From Meghimatium bilineatum (taxonomy: Eukaryota; Mollusca; Gastropoda; Stylommatophora; Philomycidae), in contig CM067298.1 of the NCBI GenBank assembly GCA_034231615.1, positions 33,982,127 to 34,046,126 on the forward strand: a stretch of DNA of 64,000 bases, in the 5' to 3' direction. The notes beneath the pieces are model-generated. The model searched no databases, was not told where the DNA came from, and saw only the letters and a list, made by a program, of their open reading frames with translations. Of this stretch, positions 21,883 through 33,150 are shown piece by piece; within the stretch, counting starts at the first letter, position 1, and the number at the start of each line of letters is the position of its first letter. The translations under genes and the position numbers were made by a program.

Positions 21883-22652
21883 TTAAAAATTTAATAAAAA
21901 TTGCAGTATTATTCAAGCAGAATTGAAAACACAGTAGTGAATGTGGCTAAGAAATGAAAATAAAGTCAATCATATTAAAAGTGAATTACCAAGACAGCTA
22001 AAACTTGTTTTCCGTCCGTCGTGTAGTCAACGATGAGCATTTGGGCCCAACTGGGATGGATATGTGATGGCTGCGGTGTGTCTGGTTATAGCTAATGTGA
22101 CCTATGCGTGTTTAGAATTTTTATTTCACAATGAGAATGTGTGGAAAGAGTCTGTGGTATATTGAACAGATCTTGCGTTTATTTTAGCACTTTTCTGCTG
22201 AACAGTAACGTTTCTGAGGTTATCTGCAGCTGCTGCACCACACGTTAAAAACACATTACATCTACAGCACCACATTTTGTATCACAATTATGTATCACAT
22301 ATGAAACATCAATGAGAATTCAAATATAAAAATAATTCACAGGAATCAACTTTCAGATAAGAACAAAATGAAAGAATTATGTTTTTAATGCAACATATGA
22401 TACATACATTTTTATATCAGTCACTTTCTTAGGAAATAATACAAAATGCAATCTCTAGTTGCAACAGCAGGTTTGTTTCGTCATGTGATAGAGTTTGATT
22501 ACTCAGGACAGCAAAACCATATTTTTAAGTTCTTCATGCGTTTAGACTTCTTTTTCTGTTTATCAAAATCTGCTGATTCAAAAACATGGTACCAATTATT
22601 CCGTATTAACCCTTGTTTTTGAAATAATCACACACATATACGCACACAACGT
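21883..22652. other. No recognised gene
   Basis: AT-rich DNA with a more balanced patch near 22010-22110 that may be an unidentified dispersed repeat. No motif supports a gene. Confidence 0.35.
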
Positions 22653-22664
22653 GTGCATTTCAAA

Positions 22665-22752
22665 TAAATTAAAGTAGGAAGCCAGAGGACAATTTTAAAA
22701 ATTCTTGAGACTAACGGGAATTGAACCAGTAGAACGGACTGGTTCAATTCTC
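22665..22752 (-). mobile_element. Short fold-back SINE-like insertion with 12-bp target duplication
   Basis: An 88-bp insertion lies between perfect GTGCATTTCAAA copies (22653-22664 and 22753-22764). On the minus strand its 3' part, from a B-box-like GGTTCAATTCCCG to CCTACTTTAATTTA, matches the 3' end of the insertion at 44802-45165. Its 5' end is an inverted copy of about 20 bases of the B-box region, so it folds back. A 5' inversion is a known outcome of LINE-driven retroposition. Confidence 0.8.
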
Positions 22753-22764
22753 GTGCATTTCAAA

Positions 22765-24164
22765 GGCTACTTCTAATATAAAAACGTGTGCCTTTTTAGA
22801 ATCAACACATCAAATATATTCAGAAGTGATTTTAACATTTAAGGAACCTAATAGTAGTATATGTTTCTACTAGCTTGCTTTCCTAACAATGTATTCTGAT
22901 GGAGTACATTGTACAATTTGTTTTCAATACCCATTGTTTGATTCAAAATGGTTGTATCCCACAGGGTTACCACATTTATACACTATACGAAAGATGTTCG
23001 ACATTCTTTAGCAACTTCGAGACATGCTCTATGCAAGAGGTTGGCTCGTTCTATAAATGTAGACATATGCCACCAACAGATTGCACCACGTCGAAAATTA
23101 TGTTGATCTCTGCTTTCTTAGTCAACTGTGTAAACAAATCTAGATGGTGGTTGTTTATCATACGAAAGTTCTCAATTAAATAAAAATGGTGTGAGTGTAT
23201 AGTAAAGTTTTCCATCATAGAATGAACGTAAGCTTTTAGGTGATCGACGTGATTTCCAAACTAAACTCAACCTCAATAAATTATCTCTGTATGATGGTTG
23301 ATTATGATTATTAGAAGCAATCGTTGTGATAGTTAATAAATTACAAATTTGTGGGAATAGAAAAAATACTTCTATCCGGGAAGAATGCTGCACTCAACAG
23401 TGAGTTATGTCAGAGTTGTGTCTGTAAAGCACTAAGTTAGCAGTGTTCAAATCACTACTTCCTACGCATATAATAAGTGATAACAATGGTGATAATTTAC
23501 TGTTGTTATTGTTACTGATAATACTAATAAATAGTAAAATTACTAATTGCAAAATGTTGTAAATTAAAAAAATAACAAACATAGCAACAATGACGTTTTC
23601 TACTACGCGGTCTAATAGGGATCTTTATCAATAAATCAATAAAACGATTAAAATAAACAATACACTGCCACGCCCTTACTACTGCGTCCGCGTAAGGTAC
23701 AACAAAAACGTAGGAAAGTTTCAATATTTGTGTTTAGTTTTATACACTGAGGGTACTTGTTAGAATGGTGCTTGCCAAGTGGTGAGGGGAGAAGGGGTGG
23801 GCGGGGGTATAATACAAGGAAAGGAGTAATGATTATAAATATTATTTACTGAACGCTCCACTTGTGTGACGTTGACTATATTCTGTGTCGTTGACACAGA
23901 AAATAAACAAACCACGATAGTCTGGCATAGAAGACCTCCGCACATAATCAGCCTTCATTAGTAAATTTTTTCTTGATTACTATGGTCTTTTCCGTTTGTC
24001 TGTATTTATTTTCTTGAAATCCCACGCAAAAAAAACAGCAAACGCGAATCTAAGTATATAAATATTGACCAACGAACCACACGACAATAATAAAAAACTT
24101 ACCGAATGCAGTCATAATTCATTATGTGCAGAGGTCTTCTATATCTCATACCGTCAGGTCACAA
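22765..24164. other. No recognised gene
   Basis: AT-rich. The open frame at 22899-23183 (94 codons) has no known motif. I do not call it a gene. Confidence 0.35.
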
Positions 24165-24250
24165 ACATACTAAATGTGTACCTATCTACAAACATACTAA
24201 ATGTGTCCCTATCTACAAACATACCAATGCGTACCTATCTACAAACTCGC
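24165..24250. repeat. 29-bp tandem repeat x3
   Basis: Three units of ACAAACATACTAAATGTGT plus ACCTATCT; the third is slightly shorter. Confidence 0.9.
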
Positions 24251-24520
24251 ACACACATATATATTTATGTACGAGTATATATTCAGTTTCCATTATTTAA
24301 GCCAATTGATTGGGGAATTAGTCTGAAAATGAGTGTTAATTGTGTATGAGAGTGTGTGGAGTTTGGAAAAAGTTGCTGTAAACAATAATGTTTCTATAAA
24401 CTAATGAAATTATTTGAATATATACTTGTTTGTAAGTGTTTATGAGGGGCATGTGGAGTGTTATAGTCTATTTGACAGTGGTCATGCTTCTTATCGTCGG
24501 GCTACAAGGTGCCATGTTTA

Positions 24521-24566
24521 AAACCACGTCCGTACGGAAGAAACAAAACCCGTACGGACGTGGTTT
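24521..24566. repeat. Perfect 17-bp inverted repeat (hairpin)
   Basis: AAACCACGTCCGTACGG (24521-24537) and its exact reverse complement (24550-24566) flank a 12-base A-rich loop. The stem is unusually GC-rich for the region. No T run follows, so a terminator-like role is not supported. Confidence 0.93.
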
Positions 24567-24611
24567 CTGGTAAACCGCTACTGTGATTTCTGGTAAACCG
24601 CTACTGCTATT
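24564..24611. repeat. 23-bp direct repeat x2 beside the hairpin
   Basis: TTTCTGGTAAACCGCTACTG occurs twice in tandem, the first copy overlapping the right arm of the hairpin. A diverged relative lies near 20870. Confidence 0.88.
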
Positions 24612-25030
24612 CCTGTCTACCTAGCTGTAAGATTGGTACTTGATTCATGAAGAATTATGGATGTAAACATATCAAGAAAGGGAACTCGCCACCCCACCTA
24701 ATAGATTGTGTTGCTTAATACATGAAGAATTATCCTTTCCCCACGGCCATTCTTGTAAGGAGTTTATCATGTGGGTCTATTAATTCTTGACAATTGTTGA
24801 CGAGTAAAGACTGTAGACAAGGTCAACACATAGCAGATAATGTATTGTTAGTGTAAGTATAGCCTGTCCTCGTTATAAGTTAAAATGTTCTTATATGTAA
24901 ACATACATACATATCCACATATACCAACGTTCACACATATATTTTTGAAAGGTACCCACACATAAATTTACCATCATATTGATATATAAATACAGTCACA
25001 TAAACATGCACTCACGTGTGAATATATGCA
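24612..25030. other. No recognised feature
   Basis: Contains short CATACATACA and related AT-rich runs. Nothing else recognised. Confidence 0.4.
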
Positions 25031-25039
25031 CACACTCCT

Positions 25040-25316
25040 ATCAAATGTTATTAAAAAACGCCGTTGGTCCTACATCGTTCTCAGACATCAACATAATGCA
25101 GAACGAATCTCTTGAATGGATAACTACATGCCAAAGAGCAAGAGGTCGGCCAAAAGAAACACTCAGAAAAACAATACTTAGAGAAAGTAAAACAAACAAT
25201 ATTCATACTATTCAAGAACTACACAGAATACCTTTGAATAGACCAAATTGGATAGATTTGACTTCTGCCATATGCGCTAACTTCAGCAATAAAGGAACTT
25301 GATGATGATGGTGATA
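25040..25316 (+). pseudogene. LINE ORF2 C-terminal end with GATGATGAT tail
   Basis: The frame contains LEWITTCQRARGRPKETLRK and RIPLNRPNWIDLTSAICA, the typical basic GRP-K-T block and terminal RxxWxxL block of LINE ORF2, and stops at 25300-25302. A GATGATGATGGTGAT simple tail follows directly, marking the 3' end. Strongly 5' truncated. Confidence 0.8.
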
Positions 25317-26373
25317 CTAAAAGCGCACATACATAAATGTACATGTATTATCATAAACATTCGCTCACACAGAGATATATTAAAGTAAACATCACAAATC
25401 GTATTGGTGTTACTGCGGCACTCATTACTTTGTCAGATATTTTCTGACACTTTGACTATTATTTATACTCATACAAAATGGTGTAATATAGGTATGAAAA
25501 AATGTATAATAATATTAGCTTACATACAATCATGAATGATGCCATTGGATATACATCACATTTCAAATGGCATTCTCAATATACATGTTTTTTCCATGTT
25601 TACAATTAATTTTCAATTATTAGAAGTCAGCGCATCCGACATCGTTGGTTCTGTTTCTCAGCTTTCAGGAGCACATATATGTTGCTACTTTTTTCATTAA
25701 AAAAAAATTCCCAGTTTATTTGCTGCTGTTCTTATTCTTCCACAAAAGATAATTACGAGTAAGAAGAAGAAGAAGAAGAAGAAGCAATCGTGTTAGTAGA
25801 CATTTTCTTTGTACGTTTGCACATTGTTAGTGCCGAAATCTGGTATTTCTCTATATTTTATAATCCTCGTTACCATGCCTGCAGCTATGTGATGTCAGCG
25901 GTGGGTGTCTGGACAAGGTAAAAAATACCTCGTAAATTTGAACGTGTAAAATACGTAACAATTCACAGAGACATGTCAATTATTGTAACTATTAGCTGTA
26001 ATTGCACTACATTTGTGTCTGAAGTGATCAATGCATCTGTGAAAAAGCAATAAACATAGGTTCTCATTGTTTCAAATAATGTTGCTATTAAATTGGTCCT
26101 TAACGAGTGAACTGAACAAATACAAACTTAATCTAAGCTTAACAAACGTATTGACCTGTATCGCAGAGTACATTGGCCAATGGGAAAATCAATCAACGTT
26201 TATTACATGTTTATGTGTGATAGAACAAGGGACGAACAGGTAGTTTTGCATGATCTGACATTTTTCCTGACATTTCATCGGTTGTGCAGCACTAACTCTA
26301 AAACATCGAATTCTGATGGTGTGAATATTTGTGGTACCAATACAGTCATAACAATAGTACATGTATGTACTCT
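25317..26373. other. No recognised gene; GAA tract
   Basis: Contains (AAG)8 at 25761-25784. Otherwise AT-rich without motifs. Confidence 0.4.
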
Positions 26374-26563
26374 CAGTGCCGGATTTATCTATAAGCTAAA
26401 CATGCTATAGCATAGGGCCCACATTTTTTAATTTCATGATCTATGTATTCTAAATTGTTAAAGGGGATCATATCTCAAAAAGCTTAGGGCCCCATATCTC
26501 ACAAAGCTTAGGGTCCCATATCTCAAAAAGCTTAGGGCAATATCAAGACTAAATCATGTCCTG
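26374..26563. mobile_element. hAT-like miniature element with internal triplication
   Basis: Starts CAGTGCCGGATTTAT and ends ACTAAATCATGTCCTG; the reverse complement of the end, CAGGACATGATTTAG, matches the start in CAG and GATTTA. Internally it shares CTATAGCATAGGGCCC-type sequence with the element at 1667-1817. A ~26-bp unit, CATATCTCAAAAAGCTTAGG, is repeated three times inside. Flanks TGTACTCT and TGTATGCT agree at 6 of 8 bases; a nearby TGTACTCA at 26571 leaves the right end slightly uncertain. Confidence 0.7.
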
Positions 26564-26960
26564 TGTATGCTGTACTCATACCTCTATAACAATAGCATAT
26601 GTATTGAATACTTCCGATGTAGGAATGAGGTGAACCTGTTTCCATATTGACATTTGTGTTTTCTGGATTACGCGTTTTCGATGGTGTAGTTAGCTTATTA
26701 CAGGAGACAGTGTGATGCCAAAATTAGTTCCACTGATTGTTGTTCTTAGTTGATTGTAGGAGACGTGTAAATCGCTCTAATTTATTCCAAACATGGCGGA
26801 CAACACATGGCGTCTCGACTACTTCAGCTAACAACGTAGATTGTCATCGCAAAGAGACATCCAAAGGCAACAGCAAGTAGGGAATGTCCATTCATATACA
26901 GAACGATTTTAGACGGTGTATGAGATTGAGGAATCTAAATAGAAAACAGCTCAAACTGCA
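26564..26960. other. No recognised feature upstream of LINE relic
   Basis: Possibly the 5' part of the following LINE, but I see no motif that proves it. Confidence 0.35.
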
Positions 26961-27089
26961 AATCAGCAAAATGTGTGATGCACAAGAGGCACTTTCAGGC
27001 AATAAAATGTTGGCTGACCATCATGGCAAAGACTGGAACATTACCACGTACATCTCAAAGTCAAGCAAAGGACCAACACAATCTGAAGA

Positions 27090-27665
27090 TTAGAAAGTTG
27101 CATATTAATATAGGCAAATGGAATGTTAAAACAATATACGAGTCAGAGAAGTTAAAAAAACGTAATATTAAAGGCATACAATTTAAATGTAGATATTCTA
27201 GGAGTAACAGAGACGAGATGGAAAGTAGCTGGTTATATTTAAAAAAACAGATAATTTTATACATTCAGGAAGAGATTACCATCAACGGAGGGTGGAGGGA
27301 TGGTGGGAGCTAGAGGGGGTAGTAATAGTGATCAAGAAAGAAATAGAAAAATATATCAGCGGTTCTGGAAACTCAGCGACAGAATGATGATGCTAAGTAT
27401 CAAATGATAATATTTGATCTAGCTATTGTATAAACATGCGCACCAACTACAAACTACACGGAAGATAAAATTGAAAATCACTACGAACACCTACAAAAAC
27501 TACTCAGACCAGTAAGGCCAACTGACATTGTAATATCCATTGGGGACATGAATGCAAATATAGGAAAAGAAAAGTACACGGACATTGTAGAAAGATTTGG
27601 ACTAGGGACAAGAAATGACAGGAAACGTCGAAAACAAACATGGATGACAGATGAAATATTAGAGA
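27090..27665 (+). pseudogene. LINE endonuclease domain relic
   Basis: Apurinic-type endonuclease blocks appear in order: INIGKWNVKTIYESEKL (about 27105-27160), NVDILGVTETRWKVAGYI with the catalytic Glu (about 27185-27240), APTTNYTEDKIENHYEHL and VISIGDMNANIGKE (27530-27565) with the catalytic Asp, then VERFGLGTRNDR. This domain nicks target DNA for LINE insertion. The frame then jumps straight to RKQTWMTDEILENMSKR, normally well downstream, so an internal deletion near 27625 is evident. Several frameshifts and stops are present. Confidence 0.87.
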
Positions 27666-27739
27666 ATATGTCAAAAAGAAATACACAATAGATGTAGTAA
27701 AGCATACCAAGCCCTAGGGGAAACGACACCAATATTCAG

Positions 27740-28180
27740 AAACAAATATGTAGATTTAAACACCAAAATAACACTATTCAAAACAAGTATTAAGCCAACG
27801 CTGTGCTACCAATGACAAACATGGACAACAACAGCGCAAGACAAACATAAAGTTGTGACAGCTGAAATAGCATGCTTACGCAGAATTCTAGGAATATCGT
27901 TAAGAGACAGGTTGAGGAATAAGGACATGCGACAAAAAACCAGCCCCACCCAAATCTTAGAATACATCAAGAGACAACAGATAAAATGGTTTTCACACAT
28001 CTGCAGACTACCATCAGACTATATACTGCAGTAAGATATGCAACACGGATACTGCGAAGGCAGAACTAGAGGTCGATCAATAAAACGATGGGCAACTGAA
28101 ATACAAGAGTCGACAAATTCCACAATATACTCAGCACACAAGAGGGTCGTCTCCAGAAAACTCTTCTATCACTGACGCCG
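27740..28180 (+). pseudogene. LINE ORF2 C-terminal relic
   Basis: Directly after the endonuclease piece the reading gives LFKTSIKPTLCYQ, QTWTTTAQDKHKVVTAEIAC, LRRILGISLRDRLRNKDMRQ, YIKRQQIKWFSHICRLPSDY and GRTRGRSIKRWATEIQES, the post-reverse-transcriptase region. The reverse transcriptase core itself is missing. A related copy on the opposite strand lies at 34570-35490 (sharing STIYSAHKR and VSRKLFY). Confidence 0.85.
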
Positions 28181-28209
28181 AAAGGCAACAACGGATTTTA
28201 GTGAATAGA

Positions 28210-28640
28210 TAGATATATAGATGTCAGAAAGAAATAAAGCTAAAAATACCTCAAAATATTCACTTATAGACAGTGAGATACGCAACATGTGCAGAACAGC
28301 AAAAGAACAATGGCTAGAAACACACTGCAGTGGAATATGACAATCAATACAAAGTAACTGCGTGAAACGTAACAAGAAATAGACTTACGTAAAACACAGG
28401 TTTATATTTCGTTTCAATGGCACACGACAGACTATAGCTAAAACTAGTGGATAATGATGGGCAATGATGATCACACAAGAAATCATAAAAATTACAATAC
28501 ACAATCACATTCAACGTTTCAACAAAAAGGTCTTTATCAATACACAAACACAACATAAAAAGACGACGAATGGAAAAATTATCATAACGTCCAACGGAAA
28601 TATGGAAATGATATGCCGGAAGGTCAGAAAGTTATATATC
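28210..28640 (+). pseudogene. LINE linker-region relic, out of order
   Basis: Reads SLIDSEIRNMCRTAKEQWLE, then RFNKKVFINTQTQHKKT and ITSNGNMEMICRK. This resembles the segment between endonuclease and reverse transcriptase of LINE ORF2, yet it lies after the C-terminal piece. Either a second truncated insertion or a rearrangement explains it. Confidence 0.6.
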
Positions 28641-29440
28641 ATATTTCTGATATGTACCTGGGTATGAAATAAAACTAAGGAGAAAAATGCCATTGCACAT
28701 AGAAAGTAAGAGCTGGTCGCCCTTAATTCCTATTCAGCAAAACAAACAACAATAACAAACGTCAATCATGACCAAATTAGGGTCCTCTATGTCACATTAT
28801 CCACGAGTATCAATTCAGCATCTCTTCTCTTGGTCTTCCCATGTCTCTCATACGATGTATCCAACGAGTGAAGACTTTCTTCTTGTGATATAAATTAACA
28901 GTTATCTTTCTGCATTAACTGCTCTCAAGATATCTTAATTCATTACTCTTTATATCTGCCCAAAGTGTTCTTAATATTCCTCTATACTGTCACATACTTA
29001 TTTACTCCGTATCGTTTCTTAGCATTATGAATAAAGTATAATACCATCTGTAAATTGTTGGTCACATCATCACTTTCTCCTTATATTTGTCTTTCTTCCT
29101 ATCTCGCTTACACTTCTCCCGTTTCTCTTCATATTTAAAGTTACCACTTGGATGTTGATATGCTATAATCTAAATGTAATTGCACACAATCTGGTTACTT
29201 GCTGTCACAGAAGAGAATAACACATATCTTTGTTTTTATTTATGTAATTATTCATATTTATCTGACTATATCATACCTTAATTTCTTTAACAGATCAAAT
29301 GAATGTTAGCATTAGTTAACAGATTTACTTCTTGCCTGTTTCCACCTGGTGACCTAATATACAGGAATAAATGAGAATGTCGTGTTCTCTCATAAATGAC
29401 GATATAGGGAACTGGAAAATGTGCCTTAATAAATTCCAAA
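28641..29440. other. No firm feature
   Basis: On the minus strand near 28810-28890 TRWIHRMRDMGRPREE is reminiscent of a LINE C-terminal block, but it stands alone. No other motif found. Confidence 0.35.
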
Positions 29441-29444
29441 TGGT

Positions 29445-29790
29445 AGAATATAATATTTAAGAAGCAATATACTACATCTATTCTATATTAATGTATATCT
29501 CAGAAACATGGACAATAAACAAGCAATTAGAAGATAGAATTGATGGCTCGAGATGTGAATATATAGAAGAGCAGGGAGAACATGGAAATAGAAGAAAACA
29601 GAGGTTCTAAAAATACTCGATATCAAGAAAATATTGTTAAAGTACATAAAGATCAAGGAAATAAAACATGTTCGACACATTAAAAGACTTGCCACCTTGT
29701 TGAAGATCTTGATTAGGAACAAGTTTAACAGCAATGGGCGCATCCCCATATATGCTCTGCTTGCCGTTCAGTCAGCCATCTAAAAGTGTA
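29445..29790 (+). pseudogene. LINE C-terminal relic
   Basis: ILMYISETWTINKQLEDRIDG (29485-29550) is the LINE Y-x-SETWT block; a later frame gives KHVRHIKRLATLLK. No intact frame, no visible 3' tail. Confidence 0.68.
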
Positions 29791-29984
29791 TAAGCTCAGT
29801 GTCACAGTCAGTTGCTGATTACGCGTTCTTCTGATCTTTCTGAAGAGAGAGCACTTTCTCCCATCCCCTCTAGTCACTCCCATTTCTACCATTCTCTGAA
29901 ATTGTACATTTTTACGTTCGACGTCCTCCTCTTCTTCTCGTAAGGTATCCATGACTTCTCTAATCAATTAAATCAATTCAAGAG

Positions 29985-30165
29985 TCAATACCTTGCTTGA
30001 GGGTAAAGTCGAAGAGAAGTACGCAAGAGGAAGATAGAGATACACGTGAAAGAGTAACATTTCATGTTAGTCTAGCAGAGTGCACCACCAACATAAGGCA
30101 CATGAGATGCTGGAGGTATGCTGCAGTGAACCTTCGTTGCGGAGACCACCATTGATGATAATGAT
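29985..30165 (+). pseudogene. Possible LINE 3' end with GATGATAATGAT tail
   Basis: The last codons read NIRHMRCWRYAAVNLRCGDH before a stop and a GATGATAATGAT tail, the pattern of LINE ends in this window. It is short, so confidence is moderate. Confidence 0.5.
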
Positions 30166-30379
30166 ATTCACTGTCCATATGTTTAGTGAAGCTGCGATTT
30201 TTTTTTTCGTGGAATCGTTAGAGATATCGGTCATTATATTAAATAGATGTAGACATTAGAAGAAAAAAAAAGGGGGGGGGGGTTAGATTAAAAAAAACAC
30301 TACAGCGAAATGTTGTAAACGCCAAGCCTTCTAAAGCAGATTAGAAGATTTACAATAAAATAGGAATATAAATTTTGTG

Positions 30380-30480
30380 TGGTGCATGTCTAAGGGGTTA
30401 GTTCGTTGGTTTCACATCCGTAATGCCTGAAGTTCGACTCCTGGTAATAAATATTATTTTCTTGCTGTTGGAGGGTACAT
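30380..30480 (+). mobile_element. tRNA-like SINE head
   Basis: GTCTAAGGGGTTAG (A-box-like, 30388-30401) and AGTTCGACTCC (B-box-like, 30431-30441) are spaced as in tRNA genes. The arms do not form a convincing cloverleaf, so I call a SINE head. It may carry a decayed internal pol III promoter. Confidence 0.55.
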
Positions 30481-30679
30481 TAAAAAAACAAAAAACAATA
30501 GGCGCGTCCGGACATTACCACACAAGCCACACGCACCGCCTTCATTTAACTCCTTCAATTGAATCATGCGGTAATCACAGCTTTAAAAAATAAAATCCAC
30601 CATGTTATAATTGTTTCCCTCTGAATTGGTAAAAGGAAATAAAGAATATTTGTCTCATTATCAAATCCATAATCCGTCA

Positions 30680-30971
30680 CAACGACGTAGCTAGTGTATA
30701 TGGTTTCTGAGGCGAACCTGACAATTCGGCGGCTGCTACTCTCCTACCGAAAGACTTAACCACAATAAAGCTATTACCTCGTTTTCATGGCACTTTTTGG
30801 TACTCCTTTTTACTCACTCCCTAGTAATAAATGTCATGTTCGGAATTATATCTTCCCTCTGCCCCCCCCGATTTATATACACACTTTTGCCTGGGAGAGT
30901 GATATTTGAGGTCCCTAGACGCGACGCCAGAGTAGAAAACGCTAGTGTCTCCCCCACCAGCTACACCACTG
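30680..30971. mobile_element. Probable DNA-transposon-derived miniature element
   Basis: Starts CAACGACGTAGCTAGTG and ends CACCAGCTACACCACTG, whose reverse complement CAGTGGTGTAGCTGGTG matches the start in 13 of 17 bases. CAGTGGCGTAGCTAG-like ends are common in hAT-type elements. The flanks agree only in GTCA, so the target duplication is not clear. The GC content is higher than in the surroundings. Confidence 0.5.
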
Positions 30972-31021
30972 CAGGGTCATATGGGTGGAAACTTAGAGGC
31001 ATTAATGTACAAATTGGGTAA

Positions 31022-32785
31022 TGGTTCTCTGTTTCCAGTTTATTTTTTAAGTCTGGAGAAATATAATCATACCCAGTAAGTTATATTACTTATCTATACT
31101 TGCCTTGGCATCCCATTCTCCTTTCACCACAGCTGTCCCATTCAGGAAAATCTTGAAATGGAAGTTGCTTGTGTGAAAACAGGTTAAAGATAATATGTTG
31201 TAGTCATGAATCCAACATAGTTGTGATGAAGTGATTTTCTAGGCAATAGTTACTGTTAGTAGTGTGTTTTCTGAACGATACGGTTACACATCTGATTGTG
31301 AGACCAATTTAAACTGATACTATGACAGTCCCAGAAATGCTGTGTACACATATACCACGCCGCCGGCTGCATGCACCACTTCAGCAGGGACAATTTGATA
31401 TTAAAATAACTCATACACAATTTTACCCAGTATTTACAATTCAGGAGAGAGACATAGCTACCACCAGCATACATGATAAATTGTACCGAATAAATAAACC
31501 CTGAGACAGACAGTAAACTACCAGAGAATCAAAGTCCAAATTTGAGAGATGATTACAGAAGATGAAGAATATCGACGAATGTAGTTATAATATGTTGATT
31601 TCTGTCTTAAGCATGAAAATCTGATATTTATAACATGTATATTTGACATATTCGTGACAGAAGTATAATAAACAGAAGACATTATATTCAATGTGAGAAA
31701 ATCGTTGGCAGACTTTGCCGTGAACATTTTATAATTTACAAGCGATCGGATACATCATAGTGGACTTGCATGCACGGTTGAAGCTAGAGTATTCGTCAAA
31801 ATGTGTCTAAATGTAAACATCACATGTTAGAAATTACATTTTGCAAGAGTGCATGCTGAAAAGTCAATATTTCTGTGTTTAAATAAGCCAAAAATTATGT
31901 TAGTAAATATAGTCATGAAAGATGGCGTACTCAGTACAGAAAATAGCACACTATTTCTGAGGTTGTGTTTCCATGTATTAAATTTGCTATTGAAGTAGTT
32001 ACAACATCTAAGGGAAATTGTAACATATCACTCAGGAAAAGTAAACACTGTGGTTGTGAAGATGACTATAGTCCTATCATTACTAGGTATATAATGTCAA
32101 CTGTCATGAGAAAAAGGGGAAAGCGCAGTATTCCTATATACGTCTTTATAACTTGGAAAGTTCAATGCTTCACTTGATTGCAACTAGCAGTTGTAAATCT
32201 TTCTACGAATGCATTATGGCTGAAACTATAACCATCCTTATCTGTAGGTTCTCAGAATGCCACCTACGAACAAGATAAAGTAATCTGTATCGCAAACTAT
32301 GTTCTGATAACACCAGTGAGTTTTTACTTCCTGATTAGCTCTGATGTATCGTCACATATAGGTTTATTAAAAAATGATTATGAACGTGTTTGTATTACAG
32401 TTAGCAGGCAGACCGGAATAGCATTTGTTTTATGTAGATTCATCATTTCAGCTGCCGTCTCCACATCGAAAGATGGTTTCTTCGTCTTCTTCTCATAGTT
32501 CATATCATGTGGTATTATCACGTGTGTATAGCAGAGGCATCTTTTTCGAGAGATGTCAACAATTTCCGATATCGGTGTTCTCTTCCTCACGGCTGTGACA
32601 ACCTTTTCAGTAGCTTTTATTTTTATTTCCACTACGTTTGGACCTAGCTTGTCGTTCTGTCATCAGGAAATTGAGATACTTCTGTAGTATTGTGTTATGG
32701 TATATGTGTTGTTGCCCTACAGATGCAGGCTGCTGAGTCAGTGTTACCAATTCAGTATATGTGAGCTTTTAGACGAATGTGTTCC
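31022..32785. other. No recognised gene
   Basis: AT-rich with short motif-free open frames only. Confidence 0.35.
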
Positions 32786-32789
32786 GTTC

Positions 32790-33150
32790 TCAGTCGAGAT
32801 ATTGTGACTTGTTCATTTCTGCTCAATTTGTTAATGTTGTCTTGCACGGAAGGTCTTCTTCTGATGAGAATGGGCAGCTCTCTTTCTTAAACTCATATCA
32901 TTCACGATATATGTATTTTACGCCTTCTCTGTGTTCTCATCGTTCTTCTAAAAAACCATATTACTGTCTATACGTTCTTTTTTTCTACTAATGTGCTGAT
33001 TGTCCACAATTCACATCCATATATCAAAATATGTTACATATATCTTCTAAGAGCTCTCTTTTTCATCTTAATTAGTAAATATATTTATAGGACGTTCTTT
33101 AACAGCGAAATGTTGTCCATGTCTGGGATATTATAAATTTGACTTCTTTA
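32790..33150 (-). pseudogene. LINE C-terminal relic, minus strand
   Basis: On the minus strand KMKKRALRRYM precedes ILIYGCELWTISTLVEKK (about 32960-33025), the LINE YGCExWT block, followed by WFFRRTMRTQRRRK. Stops are frequent. No tail identified. Confidence 0.72.

Noticed and set aside
22899..23183. 94-codon plus-strand open frame with several Cys
   Set aside because: Cysteine spacing fits no known finger or secreted peptide pattern, and there is no signal peptide or homology that I can state.
28795..28905. LINE C-terminal block on the minus strand (TRWIHRMRDMGRPREE)
   Set aside because: A single short match with no second block in order. Kept only as a note.
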